A stretch of 11,100 bases of DNA from Elusimicrobiota bacterium (lineage in GTDB: Bacteria > Elusimicrobiota > Elusimicrobia > UBA1565 > UBA9628): positions 1-11,100 of the forward strand of contig JAMPYD010000033.1 of NCBI GenBank assembly GCA_023700845.1, in the 5' to 3' direction. Each line of letters opens with the position of its first letter. Positions within the stretch are counted from its first letter, which is position 1. The notes below the pieces were generated by a model that saw nothing but the letters and a program-made list of their open reading frames with translations, was not told the DNA's origin and did not search any database. Both the position numbers and the translations under genes were made by a program. Of the stretch, positions 1-8,412 are shown one piece after another.

Positions 1-812
1 CGACGACGGCGAACTACGTGATCTCGACGGGCGGCGTCAGCGGCTTCGCGCTCAAGGCGCACCTGCTGCACAAGCGCCTCGTGCCGATCGCGACGACGAT
101 CGTCGCGTCGGCGCTGACCTCGGTGATCCTGTACGCGGTGCTCGCCGCGATCCTCGCGCAGGGCCTCGTCTCGCTGGCGTTCCGCCTCCAGGGAAGCCGC
201 GTCGGCCTCGTCGAGGGGATCGTCGGCCTGTGCGTGCTGATCGTGGCGGCCGGCGGGCTGATCGTCCTGTTCCTGGACGGCCGCCTGCGCGGCAAGGCGG
301 CGCGGCGGATATTCCACTGGACGAACCAGGCGGCGTTCCGGCTCTCGTCCAAGCAGATCCCCGCGGAGAACTTCCTGGACTTCGAGAAGCAGATGGCGCA
401 CGGGCTCGCGCGCATACGCCACGCGCACGGCCACCTGACGCTCGCGGTGCTGTTCACCTGCCTCGACTGGGGCTTCGCGATGATCTCCCTGTGGCTGTGC
501 TTCAAGGCGGTCGGCGATCCCCTGCCGCTGGGCCCGCTCAGCGCCGTCTTCGCCGTCGGCCAGGGCGCGACCCTGATCCCGGTCCTGCCCGGCGGGCTCG
601 GCGCGGCCGAGGGCTCGACGGCGGCGGTGCTCGTCGCGCTCGGCTACGACGGGGGGCGCGCGCTCGTCGCGGCGCTGGTGTACCGCGCGGCGTACTACAT
701 CGCGCCCTCCTTGCTCAGCGTGCTGGTGCTGTGGGGGCTCAAGGTCTCCGAGCCCGCCGTGCTCAGCGACGCGGCCGCCCTGGCGCGCGATCTTCCCCGG
801 AAATCGTGCTAG
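1..812 (+). CDS. YbhN/UPF0104-family membrane protein, 3' part (lysylphosphatidylglycerol synthase TM-region family)
   Basis: The gene is cut by the left edge. Its reading frame is open from base 3 and ends at TAG 810-812, giving about 269 residues. A GTG at 18 lies inside a recognisable family motif (ANYVISTGG, with STGGVSGFALK following), so it is probably not the true start. The protein is polytopic, with hydrophobic helices encoded near bases 80-180, 220-280, 435-500 and 530-780. The C-terminal part has the hallmark PGGLGAAEGSTAAVLVALGY, followed by an aromatic and Arg-containing helix (ALVYRAAYY). This is typical of the YbhN/UPF0104 or MprF-flippase-like domain (PF03706). Members are inner-membrane proteins linked to lipid flipping or transfer, but many have no known substrate. 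The aminoacyl-transferase domain of full MprF is not seen in this part. The family call is firm and the function is inferred. It ends 9 bases before the next gene. Confidence 0.8.
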   Translation, partial: TTANYVISTGGVSGFALKAHLLHKRLVPIATTIVASALTSVILYAVLAAILAQGLVSLAFRLQGSRVGLVEGIVGLCVLIVAAGGLIVLFLDGRLRGKAARRIFHWTNQAAFRLSSKQIPAENFLDFEKQMAHGLARIRHAHGHLTLAVLFTCLDWGFAMISLWLCFKAVGDPLPLGPLSAVFAVGQGATLIPVLPGGLGAAEGSTAAVLVALGYDGGRALVAALVYRAAYYIAPSLLSVLVLWGLKVSEPAVLSDAAALARDLPRKSC

Positions 813-815
813 AAT
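807..815 (+). promoter_or_regulatory. Candidate extended -10 promoter element just before the GTG of the secreted-protein gene
   Basis: The sequence TGCTAGAAT fits an extended -10 (TGn followed by TAGAAT, 5 of 6 matches to TATAAT). Its hexamer overlaps the TAG stop of the upstream gene. Only 6 bases separate it from the GTG at 822, so a transcript would begin at or next to the start codon. No good -35 is visible at 16-18 bases upstream, which extended -10 promoters can tolerate. The gene also lacks a properly spaced Shine-Dalgarno: AGG at 816-818 is only 3 bases from the GTG. This is inference from sequence only. Confidence 0.4.
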
Positions 816-821
816 AGGCCG

Positions 822-1574
822 GTGAGAACGGCGATCCTGCTGTCCGCGCTGATGGCCGCGCGCGCCTCCGCCGCCCCCGATCCCGCCGCCCTGTTCCGCT
901 CGGCGCTTCCGCCCGGCTTCGCGCCCGTCTCCTTCGACGCGCCCGCCCCCGTCCGGATCCCGACGCCGGTCCTCATGAGGATGCAGTTCGCGGGCGACAC
1001 GCAGACCGTCGCCCTGGCTCCCCTGCTCGACCGCCATCTGACCGCGACGGATTCCTTCGCCGGCGCCGGCGGCCGGACCATGGTGGCCGGGACCTTGGAC
1101 CTTTCCGGCGACGGCTACCTGGCGGTGACGCCCCCGGGCGGGGCGCCGCGCTTCGTCAAGATCGAGCGCGGGATGTCCGGGAGCTGGCGCGACGGCGTCC
1201 ACTCCTACGCCGTGAGCCTGTCGGTGAACATCTTCCGGCCGCGGCTGGCCAACTACATCGTCATACGGAATACGACCACCGGTCAGGTGGTTTGGGAGAA
1301 GCGGATCACCGAGCTGTTCCGCCTGACCTACCGCGCGGGCGAGCCGGTGAACCTCGCCGGGCGGCCCTACCGCCTGTTCTACTCCGCGCGCCCCGACCTG
1401 GGCCTCTGCTTCATCTACGACGACACGAGCGAGGGCGGGCACGAGTACAAGTTCTACATGGTCCCCGTGAGCCAGATCCGGGGAGCGGCGCCCGCTTCCT
1501 ATAAGATGTACGGCGGGGACGCCGTGAAGCTCCAGGCCTCTCCGGACCTGACGACGCTTCTTATCTCGCGTTAA
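822..1574 (+). CDS. Secreted or periplasmic protein of unknown function
   Basis: This gene encodes 250 residues that I do not recognise. The N-terminus (MRTAILLSALMAARASAAPDP) looks like a short Sec signal peptide: a basic residue, a hydrophobic stretch of about 10 residues, then an Ala-x-Ala type cleavage site near residues 16-18. There is no lipobox cysteine and no later transmembrane segment, so the mature protein should be exported and soluble. The middle and C-terminal parts alternate hydrophobic and polar residues with many Tyr, Phe and Arg (for example SYAVSLSVNIF near residue 130 and YRLFYSARPDLGLCFIYDD near 185). This suggests a mainly beta structure, with a single Cys near residue 197. 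GTG at 822 is the start because it opens the signal peptide. The gene sits 9 bases after the YbhN-like gene and 59 bases before nuoJ. A link to complex I is not implied. Confidence 0.7.
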   Translation: MRTAILLSALMAARASAAPDPAALFRSALPPGFAPVSFDAPAPVRIPTPVLMRMQFAGDTQTVALAPLLDRHLTATDSFAGAGGRTMVAGTLDLSGDGYLAVTPPGGAPRFVKIERGMSGSWRDGVHSYAVSLSVNIFRPRLANYIVIRNTTTGQVVWEKRITELFRLTYRAGEPVNLAGRPYRLFYSARPDLGLCFIYDDTSEGGHEYKFYMVPVSQIRGAAPASYKMYGGDAVKLQASPDLTTLLISR

Positions 1575-1595
1575 GCTTCCGTTTGACGGCCGATA

Positions 1596-1624
1596 TGGAC
1601 CGCGGGACAAAAAAAGACTAAGAT
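1596..1624 (+). promoter_or_regulatory. Candidate promoter of the nuo operon
   Basis: A TGGACC hexamer at 1596-1601 (4 of 6 to TTGACA) is 17 bases from TAAGAT at 1619-1624 (4 of 6 to TATAAT). The spacer contains a run of seven A at 1609-1615. This is the only AT-richer stretch in the 59-base gap before nuoJ. The predicted start of transcription is about 1631, leaving about 3 bases before the nuoJ ATG at 1634. No Shine-Dalgarno is present there. A TTGACG at 1583-1588 also exists, but it has no suitable -10 partner 16-18 bases downstream. Confidence 0.4.
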
Positions 1625-1633
1625 AGCCGCGCA

Positions 1634-2116
1634 ATGGCCGTCTGGGCCGCGCTGGTCGCGGGAATCGTCGCCGTTTTCTTCGCCGGAGTGATGCTTCTGC
1701 ATCGCTCCCTCTACGTGAGCGCGGTCAGTCTTCTCGTCGTGCTGCTGCAGACCGCGGCGCTTTTTCTCCTTTGCGGCTCGCCCCTGCTCGGCCTTCTCCA
1801 GGTCATGATCTACGCCGGCGCGGTGATGGTGCTCGTCGTGATCACGATCATGGCGGCCGGCGAGGAGGGCGATCGCTTCGCCGACTTCTCGTTCCCGCGG
1901 CCGCTCGCGTGGGCGGGCCTCGTCGCGGCCGCGGCGGAGATCGCCCTTCTGCTCTCGCAGGGCTCGGCCCCGGCGGCCGCCGCCGTGGACCCGGCCCTGC
2001 AGTCCCGGCTCGGCGCCGCGCTCTTCCAGCCCTACGCGCTGGCCACCGAGGCCGTGACCTTGCTGATGTTCCTCGCGGCCCTGGCGATCGCGCCGGAGCC
2101 GGAGTCCGCGTCATGA
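1634..2116 (+). CDS. nuoJ: NADH-quinone oxidoreductase subunit J
   Basis: NuoJ is a membrane-arm subunit of complex I (ND6 equivalent), placed between NuoA, NuoK and NuoH. The protein has 160 residues, slightly shorter than the E. coli protein of about 184. It has five predicted hydrophobic helices: residues about 3-22, 28-47, 51-75, 91-109 and 133-154. The third carries the family signature LLQVMIYAGAVMVL, including the conserved Tyr (Y60) of the ND6 pi-bulge helix and the surrounding Gly residues. The C-terminal helix follows a YALATEAVTLL segment equivalent to the usual FELAS/FEIAS region. ATG 1634 is the first start after the intergenic gap and begins directly with the first helix. No Shine-Dalgarno precedes it. 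It is the first gene of the operon here, although nuoJ is normally the tenth. Its TGA overlaps the nuoK ATG as ATGA. Confidence 0.93.
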   Translation: MAVWAALVAGIVAVFFAGVMLLHRSLYVSAVSLLVVLLQTAALFLLCGSPLLGLLQVMIYAGAVMVLVVITIMAAGEEGDRFADFSFPRPLAWAGLVAAAAEIALLLSQGSAPAAAAVDPALQSRLGAALFQPYALATEAVTLLMFLAALAIAPEPESAS

Positions 2117-2415
2117 GCCTGACCGCGGTCGTCTGGGCGACGACGGGCTCCCTGTTTTCCTTCGGCCTGGCGATCGTGGTGTTCCGCCGCCAGCTGCTGG
2201 CGATGCTGCTCGGCCTGGAGCTGATGCTCGCGGCGGTCAACGTGAGCCTCGTGCATCACGCCGGCCTGTTCGACGACGCCGAGGCCCTCGCGGTCGTCGC
2301 CCTCGTCATCGCCGTCGCCGCCGCCGAGGCGGTCGTCGGGCTGGCCCTGATCCTGCGCATGCGGCGCGGGGGGCGCGGCGCGGACGCCGCGCTGCTGACG
2401 GAGCTGCAGGGATGA
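2113..2415 (+). CDS. nuoK: NADH-quinone oxidoreductase subunit K
   Basis: NuoK is the small three-helix membrane subunit of complex I (ND4L equivalent) and contributes to a proton channel. The predicted protein is exactly 100 residues, the usual length. The two membrane glutamates known to be essential in E. coli NuoK, E36 and E72, are present at the same numbers: E36 in MLLGLELMLAAVN and E72 in AVAAAEAVVGLAL. Helices lie at about residues 3-22, 28-50 and 59-82. The ATG at 2113 overlaps the nuoJ stop by four bases and has a GGAG at 2101-2104 with an 8-base spacer. Its own TGA overlaps the nuoL ATG in the same way. The identification is secure; the correct length and conserved glutamates support a working subunit. 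Confidence 0.95.
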   Translation: MSLTAVVWATTGSLFSFGLAIVVFRRQLLAMLLGLELMLAAVNVSLVHHAGLFDDAEALAVVALVIAVAAAEAVVGLALILRMRRGGRGADAALLTELQG

Positions 2416-4309
2416 CCGCCGCCCAGGTGCCGTGGGCCGCCTGGCTGCTTTTCGCGGCCCCCGTGACGGCGATCCTGTTCGGCTTCTTCGTGATGCGCCG
2501 CCTGAAGCCCGAGTGGACCCACGTTCCGATCCTGGTCTCCTGCGCGGTCGTCACCGCGTCGGCCTTCTGGCTCGCGGCCGAGGTCTACACCGGCCACAGC
2601 TTCGACCTGAACCTGTTCCGCTTCGCCGAGGCCGGGACCTGGGCCGTGGACTTCGGCCTGCGCATCGACGGGCCCGGCGTCGCGGTGCTCGCGATGGTCA
2701 GCTTCGTCGGCTCGCTGATCCATCTCTACGCCGCGGGCTACATGAAGGGCGACGCGGGCTTCTCCCGCTTCTTCCTCGTGTTCCACCTGTTCTTCCTCGC
2801 GATGATCGGCCTGCTGACCGCGAACAACTTCGTCCAGCTGTACCTGTTCTGGGAGCTGGTCGGCGTGGCCTCCTACCTGCTCGTCGGCTTCTGGTTCCAT
2901 AAGGAGAGCGCGCGCAAGGCCGCGCTGAAGGCCTTCCTGACCAACCGCGTCGGCGACTTCGGCCTCCTGCTCGCGGTGCTGCTGATCGTCCTCCAGTTCA
3001 AGATCACCCATTTCCACCTGCTCTACCTCAAGGCCGCCAGCGGCGCCGCCTTCGAGCTGCTGCCCGTCATCGGCGTGCTCCTCGTCTGGGCCGCGTGCGC
3101 GAAGTCCGCCCAGTTCCCGCTCTACTTCTGGCTGCCCGACGCGATGGAGGGACCGACGCCGACGTCGGCGCTGATGCACGCCGCGACGATGGTGACCGCG
3201 GGCGTGTTCCTTCTCGTGCGCTCGTGGCCGCTGATCGCGGCGGTGCCGGGCTTGCCGCATCTCATCGCCTGGATCGGCGCCTTCACCGCGCTGTTCGCGG
3301 CGATCATCGCGGGCACGAAGAAGGACCTCAAGCGCATCCTCGCCTACTCCACGGTCAGCCACCTCGGCCTGATGATGCTGGCGCTCGGCCTCGGCCAGGT
3401 GGGCGTCGCGCTGTTCCACCTGATCGTGCACGGCTTCTTCAAGGCCGCCCTGTTCCTCTGCGCGGGCAACATCGCCCACGCCCTGCACCAGCCGACGGCC
3501 AACGTCGACGACGTCGGCGGCCTGCAGAAGAGCATGCGCCTGACCTATCTCTCCTTCCTGCTCGCCGCCTTCTCGCTGGCCGGCGTGTTCCCGCTCGGAG
3601 GCTTCTTCAGCAAGGACGCGATCCTCGACGCCGCCTGGCACCACGGCGGGGGGCTGGCCGTCATGGGCATGCTCGTCGCCGCGGGCTCGGCGTTCTACAT
3701 CTTCCGCATGCTGTTCCTCGCCTTCTACGGCGCGCGCCCCGAGCAGAAGCGGGCGCCGCACGCCCACGAGGCCGAGCCGATCCTGGGCGTGCCGGTTCTG
3801 TTCCTGGCGCTGGGCGCCGCGGCCGCGGGCCTGCTCAAGGGGCCGATCGAGCGCTTCGTCGTGATGGGCTGGCACGGCATGCCGAGCGGCCTGCCGGGCC
3901 TCGACGTCGTGCTGAACCTCCCCGGCGAGCCGTTCCTGCCGCACCTGAACCTGACGGTCGCGGGCCTGGGAACCTTCATGGCGGCGCTCGGCGCGCTGGC
4001 GGCTTGGCGCCTGACGATGTCCGACCCCGGCTTCGACTGGCGCTGGCGCGGCGGCGCGCTCGAGGCGGCGTTCGAGTCCGATTTCGGCTGGAAGACCTTC
4101 GTCGACGGCTTCGCGTCCGCCGTCTCCCGGCTCGCCGGCTTCACCGGCAAGGTCCTCGACAAGGGCGGCGTGGACGGCCTCGTCGAGGGCACGAGCGGGT
4201 TCGCCCGCGCGGCGGGCGCGGCGATCGCGCGCTCGGCGCAGGGCCGGGTCAACGATTATCTGTGGTGGATGCTGGCGGGCACGGCCCTGCTCCTCGGGAG
4301 GGTGCTGCG

Positions 4310-4313
<4 letters not shown>
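2412..4313 (+). CDS. nuoL: NADH-quinone oxidoreductase subunit L
   Basis: NuoL is the distal antiporter-like proton-pumping subunit (ND5 equivalent). It has 633 residues against about 613 in E. coli. Conserved channel residues are visible: E148 in LYLFWELVGVASYLLVGFW (E. coli E144), K231 in ACAKSAQFPL (E. coli K229), the LPDAMEGPTPTSAL loop from residue 241, H336 and H340 around ALFHLIVHGFFKA, K344, and K401 in GGFFSKDAIL (E. coli K399). The final 90 or so residues form an amphipathic stretch and a last helix ending WWMLAGTALLLG, matching the lateral helix HL and its anchor. One departure is Y238 where most NuoL have His (FPLHxWLPDAM; here FPLYFWLPDAM). Start ATG 2412 overlaps nuoK as ATGA and has GGAG at 2400-2403 with an 8-base spacer. 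Confidence 0.97.
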
Positions 4314-5751
<1,438 letters not shown>

Positions 5752-5755
<4 letters not shown>

Positions 5756-7101
5756 CTTTGATGCCGATGGCCCCGCAGGCGGCGCTCGCGGCCGGCGTCC
5801 TGGGCACGCTGTCGCTCGGCCTGATGCGGCGGCCGCCGGCGCTCGCCCTGCGCGCGCTGGCCGTCGCCTCGATCGCGGGGGCGATGCTCCTGGCGGTGGG
5901 GACCCCGGCCGGCGGCTACGCCTCGGCGATCCTGCTGAGCGACGCGAAGAGCGTCGGCTGGCAGTACCTGATCTACCTCGGCGCCCTGCCGCTCGCGCTC
6001 TGGCTCGACGGCACGGACGACGTGCTCACCGCCCTGTTCCTGGGCGCCACCCTCGGCATGTCCCTGCTCGCAGCGGCGGCGAACCTGCCGATGCTGTTCA
6101 TCGCGCTCGAGTTCATGTCCCTGCCCGCCTATCTGCTCGTCGCGCGGTCGCGCCCCGGCGCGCGCGGCCTCGAGGCGGCGATCAAGTATTTCTTCGCGGG
6201 CGGCGTCGCCGGGGCGCTGTTCATGCTCGGCCTCTCCCTTTACTACGCCGACACGCGCAGCCTCGCCGCCTCCGCGGCGCTCTCGCCCCTCGGCCAGGCC
6301 GGGGCGGGCCTGATGGCCGCGGCCGCCCTGTTCAAGCTCGGCGCCTTCCCGCTGAACTGGTGGCTGCCCGACGCGTACGAGGCCGCCGCGCCCGAGGTGT
6401 CGGGCTTCCTGTCCACCGCGATGAAGTCCGCGGCGGTCCTGTTCCTGATGCGGCTGTGCGAGCTCGCCCCCGAGGCCGGCTTCATCCGCCTCCTGCCCGC
6501 GATCGGCGCGGCCACCGCGCTGACCGGCGCGGTCATGGCCCTGCGCCAGGAGCGCCTGCAGCGCCTGTTCGCCTACTCCTCCGTCGCCAACGCCGGCCTG
6601 CTGATCATCGGCGTCGGCGCGTGGGCGCTCGCCGGCCGCTCCGCCGAGGGCGTCTCCGCCCTCCTGTTCTTCCTCGGCGCGTACGCCTTCATGAGCAACG
6701 GCACGTTCGCGTTCATCCGCTTCTCCGGCCTGGAGACGCGGTCCCAGCTCAAGGGGAGGGGGGCCGCCGTGCCCGCGGCCGCCGCCGCCTTCACGATCCT
6801 GCTCTTCTCCCTCGGCGGCATCCCGCCGACGGGCGGCTTCATGGCGAAGCTCCTCCTGCTGTGGCGCGCCGTGGACGCGGGCCTTCTCTGGCCCGCCGCG
6901 GCCGGCGCGCTGTCCGCGCTGATCTCGCTCGCCTACTACCTGGGCATGGTCCGCGATCTGTGGTTCGAGAAGGCCGACGAGTCGGCGTCCTTCCGCCCCG
7001 CCCACGGCGCCTCCTTGGTCGTCGCCTGCGCGGTCGGCGTCCTCCTGCTCGGCGCCGCGCCGTGGCTGATGTCCTCTCTTTCGGGGGGCCTGACCCGATG
7101 A
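5752..7101 (+). CDS. nuoN: NADH-quinone oxidoreductase subunit N
   Basis: NuoN is the antiporter-like subunit nearest the complex I core (ND2 equivalent). It has 449 residues, somewhat shorter than E. coli (485). Retained channel residues are E120 in FIALEFMSLPAYLL, K195 in AALFKLGAFPL, K225 in STAMKSAAV, and K366 in GGIPPTGGFMAKLLLL (matching E. coli E133, K217, K247, K395). Three usually conserved polar positions are changed: the His of PFHxW is N202 (PLNWW), the Lys of LKRxLAYSS is Q270 (LQRLFAYSS), and the His of AYSSxxHxG is N280 (SSVANAG). It is therefore a divergent NuoN, but placement between nuoM and nuoA and the KYFFAGG and GGIPPTGGF motifs leave little doubt. ATG 5752 overlaps the nuoM stop, with GGGGG at 5739-5743. 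M4 and M6 are possible alternative starts. Confidence 0.93.
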
Positions 7102-7450
7102 CCAAGCTCGCCCTGTTCGCCCTCGTCGTCAACCTGCTCGTCGTGCTCGGCGTCACCGGCCTGTTCGCCAACGCCGGCCGCCTGCTCGGTCCTCGCCCCA
7201 AGCATCAGGGCGACGCGGAGCTTCCGTACGAGACCGGCATGCCGCCGCTGGCGCCGGCCTACGAGCGCATGACCGTCTCCTACTGGCGCTACGCGGTCCT
7301 GTTCGTCGTCTTCGACGTGGACCTGGCCTTCCTCCTGCCGTGGGCGCTGTCCCGGCCGGTCCTGTCCCTCGAGTCCATGCTCGCCATCACCTCCTTCGTC
7401 GCGCTGATGCTGCTGATGCTGGCGTATTTCTGGCGCAAAGGGGTTCTCGA

Positions 7451-7460
<10 letters not shown>
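7098..7460 (+). CDS. nuoA: NADH-quinone oxidoreductase subunit A
   Basis: NuoA is a small membrane subunit (ND3 equivalent) at the junction of the membrane and peripheral arms. It has 120 residues and three helices (about residues 4-27, 63-86, 93-113). The loop after helix 1 holds LPYETGMPPLAPAYERM, matching the usual YE(C/S)GMxP motif that lines the quinone-site region. Here the Cys/Ser position is Thr (T46). Helix 2 reads FVVFDVDLAFLLPWA; the family usually has FDxE, so the second acidic residue is Asp (D75) rather than Glu (E. coli E81), and D73 matches D79. The C-terminus YFWRKGVLECR fits the typical YxWxKGALxW end. ATG 7098 overlaps the nuoN stop as ATGA, with a G-run Shine-Dalgarno at 7083-7088. 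It overlaps nuoB by 10 bases. Confidence 0.95.
7437..7443 (+). promoter_or_regulatory. Ribosome binding site deciding the nuoB start
   Basis: AAAGGGG lies inside the nuoA coding sequence, 7 bases before the ATG at 7451. It supports a nuoB start that overlaps the nuoA 3' end by 10 bases, the longest overlap in this operon, rather than a later start within nuoB. Confidence 0.6.
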
Positions 7461-7926
<466 letters not shown>

Positions 7927-7930
<4 letters not shown>

Positions 7931-8412
7931 GCGGCATCCGCGGCGAAGTCCGGGAGGTCCCGGCCGACTCGAACCACGAGGAGCTGTCCAAGCTCCGCGC
8001 CGCCGGCTACAACGTGCTGGTCGACCTGACCTGCGTGGACCGCCTGGCGAAGGGCGCGCCCCACCGCTTCGACGTGATCTACCGCCTGATGCGCCTCGAT
8101 CCGGCGACGGGCGACGACCTCGGCCGCGTCGAGGTCCGCTGCGCCGTCGACGAGGCCCCCGTCCTGCGCTCGGTCAAGGACGTGTGGCCCGCCGCCGACT
8201 GGCTCGAGCGCGAGGTCTGGGACATGTTCGGCGTGAAGTTCGCCGACCGCCCCGGCATCAAGCGCCTCCTCATGTACGAGGAGTTCCAGGGCCACGCCCT
8301 GCGCAAGGACTACCCGATCGCCAAGCGCCAGCCGCTGATCGGGCCGAAGTCGGGCGACAAGGCGGACAGCCCCAGCTTCAACATTCTCAAGCCGACGGTG
8401 ACGGGCGAGTGA
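7927..8412 (+). CDS. nuoC: NADH-quinone oxidoreductase subunit C
   Basis: NuoC (Nqo5, 30 kDa subunit) is a structural hydrophilic subunit that packs against NuoD and NuoB. It has 161 residues, against about 200 in many bacteria. Diagnostic parts are YNVLVDLTCVDRL (residues 28-40), then the family signature WLEREVWDMFGVKFADRPG and KRLLMYEEFQGHALRKDYP (residues about 97-134), ending with RQPLIGP. Relative to Thermus Nqo5 the N-terminus before the LVDLT motif is shorter by roughly 15-20 residues, and the C-terminus is also short. It is a separate gene, not fused to nuoD as in E. coli. The frame is open further upstream, but that part overlaps nuoB and does not look like NuoC. ATG 7927 has GGGAGG at 7912-7917, 9 bases before. 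It meets nuoD as TGATG. Confidence 0.93.

Noticed and set aside
1575..1633. Possible terminator between the secreted-protein gene and nuoJ
   Set aside because: The best inverted repeat (CGGCC and GGACCG near 1588-1602) is imperfect, and the following run is A, not T, on the + strand, so it does not form an intrinsic terminator for the upstream gene. No - strand gene ends here.
2256..3944. A 562-codon open frame on the - strand across nuoK and nuoL
   Set aside because: Its translation is extremely rich in Arg, Glu, Gln, Ala and His with no hydrophobic core, which is the usual antisense shadow of a GC-rich membrane protein gene. The + strand encodes well-conserved NuoL in the same place.
3095..4309. 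Long upstream extension of the nuoM reading frame inside nuoL
   Set aside because: The frame is open only because stop codons are rare at this GC. The translation is Arg/Pro-rich with no family match, and ATG 4310 has a good Shine-Dalgarno and the normal NuoM N-terminus.
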